The notes under the pieces are model-generated. The model was not told where the DNA came from. It ran no database searches and saw only the letters and a list, made by a program, of their open reading frames with translations. A stretch of 64,000 nucleotides of DNA from JAHELQ01 sp964491915. GTDB lineage: Bacteria; Acidobacteriota; Aminicenantia; UBA2199. Made by a program: the position numbers and the translations under genes. Shown here piece after piece: positions 8,115 through 15,769 of the stretch. The stretch spans positions 1 through 64,000 of the forward strand of contig CAZBHS010000003.1 of NCBI GenBank assembly GCA_964491915.1, written 5' to 3'. The stretch's first letter is position 1. The number at the start of each line of letters is the position of its first letter.

Positions 8115-10337
8115 ATGATCGAAAAAAACTTTAGAGAAATCCTTGACCAGCGGATCGTCTCATATATCGAAGGTGAAACGAAATTCGAACGGTTAACTGA
8201 GATCCAGAGGATAGCGATACCATATATCTACAGTGGGCGCGATTGCATCATCGAAGCTCCTACAGCGGGCGGTAAAACAGAAGCGGTGCTTTTCCCCCTT
8301 TTGTCACGTATAGCCGAAAATAAAAAAGATAGCATCCAGATCTTGTACCTGGCTCCATTAAAAGCTCTTTTGAACAATGTTGCTCTAAGGGTAAAAAAAT
8401 ATTCCGAACTATGCGCGCTTCGTTATGTGAAATGGCATGGGGATGTGGGGCAAAAGGAAAAGGTCGAGAATATGAACTATCCGCCCCAGGTCATGTTGAC
8501 CACGCCGGAGTCCCTGGAAGCGATATTGCTTAGAAAAGCAAAGTGGCAAGAGTTTTTTAAAGATCTAGAGGTGGTTATTATTGACGAGGCCCACAATTTC
8601 GCTTTCGGCGACCGTGGGTGCCATTTGCTATCGCTTCTGGAGCGGTTGGAGAATGGGATTAAAAATTCGTTCCAGAGAATCGCCATGACCGCAACGATCG
8701 GTAATCCCGATAGGATGTTGTCCTGGTTGGCGGGAAAACGGGAGATTGGGGAGCGGTTGTGTGCTGTTGCGAAGAATGAAAAGAAAAAAGATTATAAAAT
8801 TCACCTTTTTTGGAAGTCGGTTCACAGAGATCTCGATGGCAATGTTATCGAAACTTCCGATCAAGATATTATCTCGACCTTAACAAAGTTATTGTTTGGA
8901 AAAAAGTCCATTGTGTTTGTGCCTTCACGCACGAAGACAGAACAAATCGCCACCAAAATAAATAATAAAATTGAACATTCTTTCGCCCTTTCGGAATTGA
9001 AGGTGCGGACCCATCATTCGTCTGTCAGCAAATTTTTTCGCGAAAAGGCTGAATCTCAGATTAAGTCGGATGATGCTCTCAATGCGATAATAACCACTTG
9101 CACTCTCGAATTGGGCATCGATATCGGGGAATTGGATAGGGTGATTCAGATTGGGATTCTCACTAGCTCATCGTCTTTTTTGCAACGGGTTGGACGAACC
9201 GGTCGTCGCAACAACACGATCCGGTATTTTAGGGGAATCTGTAACACGTCGAAGGAGCTATTGATACTCACCGCGGTCGTGAACCTTGGCTTGAGGGGAG
9301 AGTCCGAAGCTGTTTGTTTTCCGCGCAAAGCATTTCATATCCTGGCTCATCAAATTATCTGCCTGAGTCTTCAAAATCATGGCGTCACCAGAGATGAAAT
9401 CTGGAACACGTTTTCCGGGGCCTACTGCTTTTCCGGGATTGGTGGGGATGAGTATGACTTATTGATCGATATGATGGTTGAAAAGAAATATCTTCGTTGG
9501 GTGGAGAAAGAGCTTGTTGTTGGCGAATCAACTGAAAAGGAATTTTTGGTGTCGAATTGGAGACGATTGTTCGCTGTGTTTGATAGCGCTCCAATGTATG
9601 AAGTGTTGGAAGGGAAGAATCAGGTTGGGACTTTAGACGAACGGTTCGTTGAGACATTGAGCGTTCCATTCGTGTTTGTGCTTGGAGGAATCGATTGGAT
9701 CGCGGAAAAAGTGAATCATAAAACGCGCCAGGTCATTGCTAAAAGAACTCAAGCTGGAGGCGCTCCTAAATGGGACGTATTCGGGAGCCATGATGTGCCG
9801 AAAGAGACCGCCCTGGAAGTTGGACGGTTGCTGATTGATGACGACTACCCCGCTTTTTTGGACGAACGGGGCCGGGATGGTCTTGATGCCGAACGGAATC
9901 GCGTTCATGGTATTCCCTGGGATGAGAAGAAATGGGTCGTCGCCATTGATAGTTCTGGAAAAACAAAGATTTGGACGTTCCTGGGAGATATGCTGAACCG
10001 AACTCTCTCGATGCTGATCAAAGATGCGGATCTTGGTTTTCCCGTCTGTAATTACAGGCGCGTTAAAATCGATCCACCAGGCATGGGGAAGAAGGAGATG
10101 AAGAATCTGTTGGATGCGTTTTTCACCAGGCTGCAAGATACAAATCAAGGAAACATCCAGGAATTGGAAGAAAAACTAGCAGATCTTATCCCCAAGGGGA
10201 TCTATCAGAAATTCTCAAAGTGTTTGCCTACGCAATTAAATCGCAAGGCCATTTTGGAACGCTCCGTCGATTTACCTGACTTGATTAACGAATTACAAGG
10301 CAGTACGATTTGTTTTGTCGATTCACCTGATTACTAA
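8115..10337 (+). CDS. BrxHI / Lhr-like superfamily 2 DNA helicase
   Basis: 740 aa from the chosen ATG, which has AAAGGAG 6 bases upstream; an ATG at 8091 is also in frame but lacks a site. Superfamily 2 motifs are complete: Ala-Pro-Thr-Ala-Gly-Gly-Lys-Thr (Walker A), Ala-Pro-Leu-Lys-Ala-Leu (Ia), Asp-Glu-Ala-His (II), Met-Thr-Ala-Thr (III), Cys-Thr-Leu-Glu-Leu-Gly-Ile-Asp-Ile (V) and Gln-Arg-Val-Gly-Arg-Thr-Gly-Arg (VI). The C-terminal 350 residues resemble the winged-helix and beta-barrel accessory part of Lhr-type helicases. It follows the SAP-BrxD-like gene by 41 bases on the same strand and is probably co-transcribed and functionally paired with it. BrxHI names the equivalent helicase in BREX type 2 loci; a stand-alone pair would be a reduced or different defence system. 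Confidence 0.85.
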   Translation: MIEKNFREILDQRIVSYIEGETKFERLTEIQRIAIPYIYSGRDCIIEAPTAGGKTEAVLFPLLSRIAENKKDSIQILYLAPLKALLNNVALRVKKYSELCALRYVKWHGDVGQKEKVENMNYPPQVMLTTPESLEAILLRKAKWQEFFKDLEVVIIDEAHNFAFGDRGCHLLSLLERLENGIKNSFQRIAMTATIGNPDRMLSWLAGKREIGERLCAVAKNEKKKDYKIHLFWKSVHRDLDGNVIETSDQDIISTLTKLLFGKKSIVFVPSRTKTEQIATKINNKIEHSFALSELKVRTHHSSVSKFFREKAESQIKSDDALNAIITTCTLELGIDIGELDRVIQIGILTSSSSFLQRVGRTGRRNNTIRYFRGICNTSKELLILTAVVNLGLRGESEAVCFPRKAFHILAHQIICLSLQNHGVTRDEIWNTFSGAYCFSGIGGDEYDLLIDMMVEKKYLRWVEKELVVGESTEKEFLVSNWRRLFAVFDSAPMYEVLEGKNQVGTLDERFVETLSVPFVFVLGGIDWIAEKVNHKTRQVIAKRTQAGGAPKWDVFGSHDVPKETALEVGRLLIDDDYPAFLDERGRDGLDAERNRVHGIPWDEKKWVVAIDSSGKTKIWTFLGDMLNRTLSMLIKDADLGFPVCNYRRVKIDPPGMGKKEMKNLLDAFFTRLQDTNQGNIQELEEKLADLIPKGIYQKFSKCLPTQLNRKAILERSVDLPDLINELQGSTICFVDSPDY

Positions 10338-10437
10338 TTGCACCTTATCGGTAATTTATAGTGTCCGGCGGCGTATAGTTTTACGAATTGATTGTGAGAG
10401 CGACTGGTATTAGGTAGTAAATAGTTTTTCATTCGAT

Positions 10438-10523
10438 TTTTTTTGCGTGTAAGCAAAAAAACTCGCGATAATTTTTGCTTATAGGCAAAAAAAATTGAAA
10501 AGTTGGGGGGATGGGTTTATAAT
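10438..10523 (+). promoter_or_regulatory. Paired palindromes and leaderless promoter of second AAA ATPase
   Basis: Palindrome 1 spans 10438-10461 (arms TTTTTTTGC and GCAAAAAAA, 6-base centre). Palindrome 2 spans 10472-10491 (arms TTTTTGC and GCAAAAA, 6-base centre). Centres are 32 bp apart, the same spacing as at 3785-3846 although the arm sequences differ. A near-consensus promoter follows: TTGAAA 10495-10500, 17-bp spacer, TATAAT 10518-10523. The ATG at 10530 lies 6 bases after the -10 box, so the mRNA should be leaderless. Confidence 0.72.
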
Positions 10524-10529
10524 GAGTGT

Positions 10530-11702
10530 ATGCTAAAGAGTCGATACTTAACGAAGCAAGTGGTGGAGGACCTGGCGGAGAAGATGGTCTTTGTGGGTGG
10601 TTGCCGTCAGGTGGGGAAGACGACGTTCGCTCGGAAATTGGTGGCCCGGGAATTCCGGTCGGCGGAGTATTTTAACTGGGATAACCGGCAGGATAGAGCG
10701 AGGATCATGAATTCCGATTGGCCGGGGGACGCGGAGTTATTGATATTGGATGAAATTCATAAATACAAGAGATGGAAGAATCTGGTCAAAGGCGAATACG
10801 ACAAGCTGAAAGAGAGATACAGGTTTATGGTGACCGGCAGCGCGCGGCTGGATGTGTATCGCAGAGGGGGGGATTCGATGCAGGGGCGTTATCATTATTA
10901 TCGCCTGCATCCCTTTACTCTGGCGGAAATGCTGAAACTGAACAATGATATCCAGGTGAATCAAGAACTGGTGTTCGGATCCAATGATTATGAAGATGAA
11001 CTGGAAGCTCTGGATAAATTCGGAGGTTTTCCCGAGCCGTTGGTCAAAGCCGACGAGCGCTTCATCCGTCGCTGGCACAATGAGAAGTTGGAACGGCTGT
11101 TTCGTGAAGATATCACGGAATTGGAACAGATTCGCAGTCTCGGTAGCATGAAATTGTTGGCGGACATTTTGCCGGCGCGGGTGGGGGCGTTATTGTCCAT
11201 CAACTCGTTGCGGCAAGACCTGGAAGTGAGCCACCGGGCGGTCTCCCATTGGATCGATATATTGGAAACCGTTTACTATCACTACCGCGTCTACCCCTAC
11301 ACCAAAAAAGTATTGCGCTCCATCAAAAAAGAGCCGAAGCTCTATTTGTGGGATTGGTCGGAGGTTGAAGACCCGGCGGCCCGTTTCGAGAACCTCATCG
11401 GCTCCCATCTTTTGAAGTTGGTCCATTATCTCTACGATTATGAGGGCTATAAGGCGGAGCTATATTTTTTGCGCAATGTCGAAAAAAAAGAGGTGGACTT
11501 TTTGGTGACTGTCGATCGCGAACCCTGGTTCGCGGTGGAGGTCAAAATGGGGGACAACACTATCTCGCCGAATCTCTATTATTTCAAGGAGCGGTTGCAA
11601 GTTCCCTATCTGTATCAGGTGGTGAAAAAGCCGGGTATCGACCGCTTCGTCAAAGGCATTCGTCTTATTTCCGCCGGCCGCTTTCTGTCCGGCTTGATGT
11701 AA
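10530..11702 (+). CDS. AAA ATPase with C-terminal DUF4143 / nuclease-like domain (second copy)
   Basis: 390 aa from ATG 10530. A TTG at 10503 is in frame but lies upstream of the -10 box, so it cannot be the start. Walker A is Gly-Gly-Cys-Arg-Gln-Val-Gly-Lys-Thr (about residues 21-29), Walker B Leu-Ile-Leu-Asp-Glu-Ile-His, and sensor 1 Met-Val-Thr-Gly-Ser-Ala. The C-terminal DUF4143 part ends in Asp-Phe-Leu-Val...Ala-Val-Glu-Val-Lys, a PD-(D/E)xK-like core. Overall layout equals the protein at 2452-3777, but the sequences differ enough that this is not a recent duplication. It is transcribed as a probable leaderless mRNA. It closes the accessory island; the next gene is a secreted hydrolase with its own promoter. 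Confidence 0.85.
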   Translation: MLKSRYLTKQVVEDLAEKMVFVGGCRQVGKTTFARKLVAREFRSAEYFNWDNRQDRARIMNSDWPGDAELLILDEIHKYKRWKNLVKGEYDKLKERYRFMVTGSARLDVYRRGGDSMQGRYHYYRLHPFTLAEMLKLNNDIQVNQELVFGSNDYEDELEALDKFGGFPEPLVKADERFIRRWHNEKLERLFREDITELEQIRSLGSMKLLADILPARVGALLSINSLRQDLEVSHRAVSHWIDILETVYYHYRVYPYTKKVLRSIKKEPKLYLWDWSEVEDPAARFENLIGSHLLKLVHYLYDYEGYKAELYFLRNVEKKEVDFLVTVDREPWFAVEVKMGDNTISPNLYYFKERLQVPYLYQVVKKPGIDRFVKGIRLISAGRFLSGLM

Positions 11703-11705
11703 CGC

Positions 11706-11734
11706 TTGAAATGGGGGGGGAATTTCGTTACAAT
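11706..11734 (+). promoter_or_regulatory. Promoter of serine hydrolase, probable leaderless mRNA
   Basis: TTGAAA (11706-11711), 17-bp spacer containing a run of eight G, TACAAT (11729-11734). The ATG at 11741 lies 6 bases beyond, the same geometry as the promoter at 10495-10523. No ribosome site fits between, so the start is probably leaderless. Confidence 0.65.
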
Positions 11735-11740
11735 GCGGGT

Positions 11741-13345
11741 ATGGAAACGAAAGGAACTAGAAATATAGGTGTAGGGGCATTGGGGCGGTTGGCTCTGGTG
11801 TTGGCGGTGTGGATCGCGGTGTCCGGGCTGTGGCTGGTTGGCCTAGAACAGGAAGTTAAGGTCGATCTGGGGGCGTTGGACTCGTATTTTGAGCAGGCGC
11901 GGATTGATTGGAAGATTCCGGGGATGGCGGTGGCCATTGTCAAGGATGGGAAGATCGTGTTGGCCAAAGGGTATGGCGTGAGGGAGTTTGGCAAAGAGGA
12001 AGCTGTGGATGATAAGACTCTGTTTGCCATCGCGTCTAATTCGAAAGCCTTTACCGCGGCGACGGTGGCGTTGCTGGTGGAAGAGGGGAAGATTTCCTGG
12101 GACGATAAGGTGCGCAAGCATTTGCCTTATTTCAAATTGTACGACCCGTATGTCACCGAAGAGATGACGGTGCGGGATTTGCTTTGTCATCGATCGGGAT
12201 TGCGGACCTTTTCGGGGGATTTGCTGTGGTATGAGACCCATTACTCGACGGAGGAAGTGATCCGGCGGGCGCGGTTTTTGAAACCGGCATACGGGTTTCG
12301 GACTCGATTCGGGTATTCGAACATCATGTTCATGGCGGCGGGGGAAATTGTGGCGAAAGTGAGCGGCAAGTCCTGGGGCGACTTTTTGTCCGAACGGATC
12401 TTCGCGCCTCTGGGGATGAAAGACTCCACTATCGGGACCAAAGCTCTGGAAGGGATGGATAATGTGGCGACGCCGCATTCGGTATTGCCGGACGGACGGA
12501 CCGTGACAGTCCCTTATACCAATTCTATCCAGATCGGCTCCGCCGGCGCCATCAATTCCTCGGTTCATGATATGGCCCAATGGCTGAACATGCAATTGGC
12601 CATGGGGGAGGTTGACGGCAAGCGGATATTGAGCGAGGATAATATCTGGGAAATGTGGTCCATGCATACTATATTGAAGGTGAGCCGTCGCTCCAAGAGG
12701 TTTTTCCCCGGCAAGAATTTCGGCGGCTATGGCCTGGGTTGGCAATTGTTCGACCATCACGGGCATAAGGTGGTGAACCACGGCGGCGGATTGGACGGCA
12801 TGATATCCCATGTGGCCATGGCTCCGGGCATGAAGCTGGGGATGGTGATTCTCACCAATAGTATCAACGGTTTGCCCGGCGCATTGATGGTCAAGATCCT
12901 GGACGCGTACACTGTAGGCGACGGCGAGGATTGGAGCAAGCTGTACTTGGACCGCGCCAAGCAGGCGCAGCAGCGGCAAGCGGAAGCTGCAAAGAAAGTG
13001 GAGCCCAAAAAGAAAAAGCGGCGTAGAAAACCGCAGGTGAACCTGGAAGAGTTTGCCGGAACCTATACCTGCGAAATGTACGGCGGGGCGGTCGTCAAGA
13101 TGGAGAAGGGGAAGCTGGTGCTTGATTTTGTGCCGTCGCCGGTGTTTACCTCGGATCTGGACTATTGGCAGCATGATACCTTCAATTTGACATTGCGCAG
13201 GATTTTTTCCTTCATTCCCGAAGGGACCGGTAAGGTACAGTTTACCCGTGACATGGAGGGGAATGTGACGGGCATGAAAGTGGATATTCCCAATCGCGAT
13301 TTTTGGTTCTGGGAATTGGATTTCAAGAAAGATAAGACGAAGTGA
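11741..13345 (+). CDS. Beta-lactamase-fold serine hydrolase (penicillin-binding-like), exported
   Basis: 534 aa. The N-terminus has one hydrophobic segment (about residues 14-34), a signal peptide or anchor. The class C beta-lactamase / DD-peptidase core follows with Ser-Asn-Ser-Lys (S-x-x-K nucleophile motif), Tyr-Ser-Asn, and His-Gly-Gly-Gly. A Lys/Arg-rich linker then leads to a C-terminal beta-barrel of the DUF3471/lipocalin type (about residues 435-530). Such proteins act outside the cytoplasm as esterases or D-amino-acid peptidases; substrate is not predictable. The start is set by the promoter geometry (ATG 6 bases after the -10). The stop overlaps the next gene's ATG by one base (TGATG), so they form an operon. 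Confidence 0.85.
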   Translation: METKGTRNIGVGALGRLALVLAVWIAVSGLWLVGLEQEVKVDLGALDSYFEQARIDWKIPGMAVAIVKDGKIVLAKGYGVREFGKEEAVDDKTLFAIASNSKAFTAATVALLVEEGKISWDDKVRKHLPYFKLYDPYVTEEMTVRDLLCHRSGLRTFSGDLLWYETHYSTEEVIRRARFLKPAYGFRTRFGYSNIMFMAAGEIVAKVSGKSWGDFLSERIFAPLGMKDSTIGTKALEGMDNVATPHSVLPDGRTVTVPYTNSIQIGSAGAINSSVHDMAQWLNMQLAMGEVDGKRILSEDNIWEMWSMHTILKVSRRSKRFFPGKNFGGYGLGWQLFDHHGHKVVNHGGGLDGMISHVAMAPGMKLGMVILTNSINGLPGALMVKILDAYTVGDGEDWSKLYLDRAKQAQQRQAEAAKKVEPKKKKRRRKPQVNLEEFAGTYTCEMYGGAVVKMEKGKLVLDFVPSPVFTSDLDYWQHDTFNLTLRRIFSFIPEGTGKVQFTRDMEGNVTGMKVDIPNRDFWFWELDFKKDKTK

Positions 13346-13725
13346 TGATAGTCACCGAACGGCCCAGAGGGCTGAATTTTTTGATGATGTGGCATTGCGT
13401 GACCGCGCTGCTGGCTCTTGCGGGCATGATCGGCGCCTTTTGGTTTGTGTTTCCCAAATTGGAGCCGCTGGAGGGTCTGGAGTATGGCCTCGGCTTGATG
13501 GTGTTTGTGATGGTGGTCTGGTGGTTGGTGTTGAAAGTGTTTTTGTCCACCATCAGCACCCTGGGTATTCTTTTGGCCAAAGAGTGGGGGCGGCAGATCG
13601 GTATCATCCACGCCGCCCTGACATTGTTGTTCGTGCCCATCGGTATTCTGGTGGGCACGGTGGTGATTGTTTACCTGGCGAGGCCTAAAATCCGGGAGTA
13701 TTTCAAGCCGCAACCGGCGAGTTGA
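13345..13725 (+). CDS. Small hypothetical integral membrane protein
   Basis: 126 aa with three clear hydrophobic segments (about residues 14-36, 46-70 and 88-113) and a basic C-terminus. No family recognised with confidence; it resembles many short uncharacterised membrane proteins. The ATG overlaps the stop codon of the upstream serine hydrolase (TGATG), indicating translational coupling and a shared function or simple co-expression. It converges on the DinB-family gene with only 3 bases between stop codons. Confidence 0.6.
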   Translation: MIVTERPRGLNFLMMWHCVTALLALAGMIGAFWFVFPKLEPLEGLEYGLGLMVFVMVVWWLVLKVFLSTISTLGILLAKEWGRQIGIIHAALTLLFVPIGILVGTVVIVYLARPKIREYFKPQPAS

Positions 13726-13728
13726 GGC

Positions 13729-14232
13729 TCAATATTCGGGAATGGGCATGCCGAATTGGCCCCATTCCTCTTTGGCGGGGCCATAGAGGCCCGGAACTTT
13801 CAGTCCCGCCTGGCGCATGAGGATGGTCATCTGCCCGCGGTGGTGGATGGCGTGATTCATGAGCACCATCATGGTTTTCCCCCGCTTCCATTGCTCTCCG
13901 TACATATCATCCTTTTCCTCCAGGGTTTGATCCGTCCAATTCTCGACGATTCTCTCGAGCAATGATTGCGCCGCTTTGAGGTGGATGGCGCGAATCTCGC
14001 TCGCTTGCTTCGGCATGGGGGCTGTATCCGCCGGCCCCTCCACTTCGAGACCGGTTCGGGCCGCCATCTCGGGTATTGTCTGGGTGATGTGCCAGGCTAG
14101 ATGGCCGAGGGTCCAGTGTCCGGGCGCCACTTTTTGAGCCAGTGATTCATCGGTCAACGCGGCCATGAGTTTATCGGTGGCTTCCATCTCCGCCTGCCAT
14201 TGGTTCTTGAAATGTTCAATATTCGCAAACAT
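13729..14232 (-). CDS. DinB-family four-helix-bundle protein
   Basis: 167 aa, typical length for the DinB/YfiT superfamily. The fold's metal-binding histidines are visible in Leu-Gly-His-Leu-Ala-Trp-His (about residues 43-49) and Asn-His-Ala-Ile-His-His-Arg-Gly-Gln (about residues 126-134). Members are metal-dependent enzymes, often thiol-S-transferases (bacillithiol, mycothiol) or damage-induced proteins of unknown activity. AGGAG lies 5 bases before the ATG. It is divergent from the PDZ gene, with 176 bases of promoter DNA between them. No neighbour hints at a specific substrate. Confidence 0.82.
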   Translation of the reverse strand: MFANIEHFKNQWQAEMEATDKLMAALTDESLAQKVAPGHWTLGHLAWHITQTIPEMAARTGLEVEGPADTAPMPKQASEIRAIHLKAAQSLLERIVENWTDQTLEEKDDMYGEQWKRGKTMMVLMNHAIHHRGQMTILMRQAGLKVPGLYGPAKEEWGQFGMPIPEY

Positions 14233-14408
14233 ATGATCTCCTGTTTTTTTTTCCGCAATTCGCTCTATACCGGGATATTATACCAGAAAGTGGAGGGCCG
14301 GGCCGTTGGAAAAATAAAAAAAAATTTCTGTTTTAAAACTTTTTTGGGAAAGCCGGTGTCTTTAGGTTTAGATTTCGAAAAATACAACGAGAATTCAGGA
14401 GGACATAC

Positions 14409-15341
14409 ATGAGAGTCATGAAAGATTATTTGTTCGGTCGCGTGGCGGTCGCCTTATTGGCGACGGCAATGATAATCTTTGGCGCCGCCAATGTGGCAAT
14501 GGCGGAGACGCATGATGGGAAAGGGCAGTTGGGCGTGATGGTTCAAGCGATACCCGACGGACTGGAAGAGGAACTGAACGCGGACTTCGGCGTTCTGGTC
14601 AGCGGCGTGACAGAGGATAGCCCGGCTCAAAAGGCGGGACTGGAGAAAGGCGATATCATTCAGTATTTTGAGGGTGAGAAGATCCGCCGCCCGTCGAATT
14701 TGGTGGACGCGGTACGGGAGACCAAACCCGGCACTAAGGCTGAAATCAAGATCGTCCGCAATGGAAAGAAAAAAGATATTACCGCTACGATTGGGGAATT
14801 GGACGTTAAGACGTTCGATTTTGATTGGAAAGAGGGCAAAGATTTTAAATTCGAATTCAAAAGCAGGCCGTATCTTGGAGTTCATCTGCAACCGTTGAAT
14901 GACGACCTGGCAGGCTATTTCGATGTGAAGGCGGGCGAGGGCGCGCTGGTGATGACGGTGGAAGAGGATAGTCCGGCCCACAAGGCCGGGGTCAAATCAG
15001 GGGACGTGATCGTCACGTTGGGCGATATGGAGATCAAGGGGCCGGACGACGCCATCAAGATCATCGGAGATATGGAAAAGGGCGAGACTGTGGCCATCAC
15101 ACTCATCAGACACAAAAAGAAGAAGGTGTTGAAGGCTGAGCTCGACGAGATGAAAGGAATCCCGCAGATACCGGGAAAAGGCAATTGGCATATTAGAATG
15201 CCTCATGGCGAAAGGTTCTATTATCATTTTGACGACGAAAAGTTCAAGACGCATATGAAAGATGTGAAGGAAAAAGTCAAGAAGCAGATGAAGAAAGTCA
15301 AAAAAGAGGCTAAAGAGATCGCAGAAGATAGCTCGATATAA
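14409..15341 (+). CDS. Exported protein with two PDZ domains and no protease domain
   Basis: 310 aa. A signal peptide (residues about 8-31, Ala-Met-Ala end) is followed by PDZ1 (about 37-117) and PDZ2 (about 152-237); both contain the Asp-Ser-Pro-Ala-x-Lys-Ala-Gly-x-x-x-Gly-Asp-x-Ile pattern. The C-terminal 45 residues are a Lys/Glu-rich helix, probably a coiled coil. HtrA proteases have two PDZ domains after a trypsin-like domain, but no Ser-protease motif is present here, so this is likely a periplasmic adaptor or substrate-binding protein. AGGAGG lies 7 bases before the ATG at 14409; a second ATG at 14418 is possible. A strong terminator follows the gene. Confidence 0.85.
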   Translation: MRVMKDYLFGRVAVALLATAMIIFGAANVAMAETHDGKGQLGVMVQAIPDGLEEELNADFGVLVSGVTEDSPAQKAGLEKGDIIQYFEGEKIRRPSNLVDAVRETKPGTKAEIKIVRNGKKKDITATIGELDVKTFDFDWKEGKDFKFEFKSRPYLGVHLQPLNDDLAGYFDVKAGEGALVMTVEEDSPAHKAGVKSGDVIVTLGDMEIKGPDDAIKIIGDMEKGETVAITLIRHKKKKVLKAELDEMKGIPQIPGKGNWHIRMPHGERFYYHFDDEKFKTHMKDVKEKVKKQMKKVKKEAKEIAEDSSI

Positions 15342-15382
15342 GCGTCGCGTTCGGCGCACAATGATCGTGAGATCAACCCATG

Positions 15383-15413
15383 GCCCCGGGACATTGTTCC
15401 GGGGCTTTTTTTT
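15383..15413 (+). terminator. Intrinsic terminator after PDZ gene
   Basis: A 7-bp stem GCCCCGG / CCGGGGC (15383-15389 and 15399-15405) with a 9-base loop is followed at once by a run of T. It ends the transcript of the PDZ-protein gene 42 bases after its stop. Confidence 0.88.
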
Positions 15414-15415
15414 AC

Positions 15416-15444
15416 TTGAAAAAAAATTGGTACGGGATTAAAAT
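15416..15444 (+). promoter_or_regulatory. Promoter of 52-codon gene
   Basis: TTGAAA (15416-15421), 17-bp spacer, TAAAAT (15439-15444). It begins 3 bases after the upstream terminator T-run and drives the small gene at 15478; the predicted leader is about 27 bases with a GGAGAG ribosome site at 15467-15472. Confidence 0.65.
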
Positions 15445-15477
15445 GTAGTTTAGAGGTGAAATATTTGGAGAGAAATC

Positions 15478-15636
15478 ATGAGCCCGTTTGACGAGAAACA
15501 TAATGATGACCAACAGCGGAAACAAGGGGCCCCGGATCGGAACGTCCCGGAAGAAAATCTGGAAATCAAGAACCCTTGCGGTTCCATGGCCTATAATTAT
15601 TTGTACCGGGACGACTATGGCTATTTAGATGATTGA
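15478..15636 (+). CDS. 52-codon small protein with Tyr/Asp-rich C-terminus
   Basis: An open frame of 52 codons from ATG 15478 to TGA 15636, with GGAGAG five bases upstream and its own near-consensus promoter directly after a terminator. The first 30 residues are polar (Asp, Lys, Gln, Glu-rich). The last 20 contain one Cys, a Gly-Ser-Met-Ala step and five Tyr, ending Tyr-Leu-Asp-Asp. There is no signal peptide and no membrane segment. The layout (charged leader, then Cys/Tyr-rich core) resembles ribosomal peptide precursors, but no maturation enzyme is adjacent. It could also be an ordinary small regulatory protein. I do not recognise it. The promoter and ribosome site are the main reasons for calling it real. 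Confidence 0.55.
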   Translation: MSPFDEKHNDDQQRKQGAPDRNVPEENLEIKNPCGSMAYNYLYRDDYGYLDD

Positions 15637-15769
15637 TTTCTCCCGCGATTTCAATTAAAATTTCTTATGATTCAATTGTTTTTCCCGTTCCCAGTCGCCC
15701 TGCCGAATACCTGTTGCCTGGTGTCCAAAACGGCGACGGGCCGTGGAAATATCTTTATCAAGGAGCGCT

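Noticed and set aside
5212..10337. A complete BREX locus
   Set aside because: Only BrxD-like and BrxHI-like proteins are present; no PglX methyltransferase, PglZ phosphatase or BrxC/PglY gene lies within the window on either side.
11843..13174. Long minus-strand open frame (443 codons) antisense to the serine hydrolase gene
   Set aside because: It is rich in His, Arg, Pro and Gln as expected for a shadow of a GC-rich gene, has no ribosome site and matches no family; the plus strand has full catalytic motifs.
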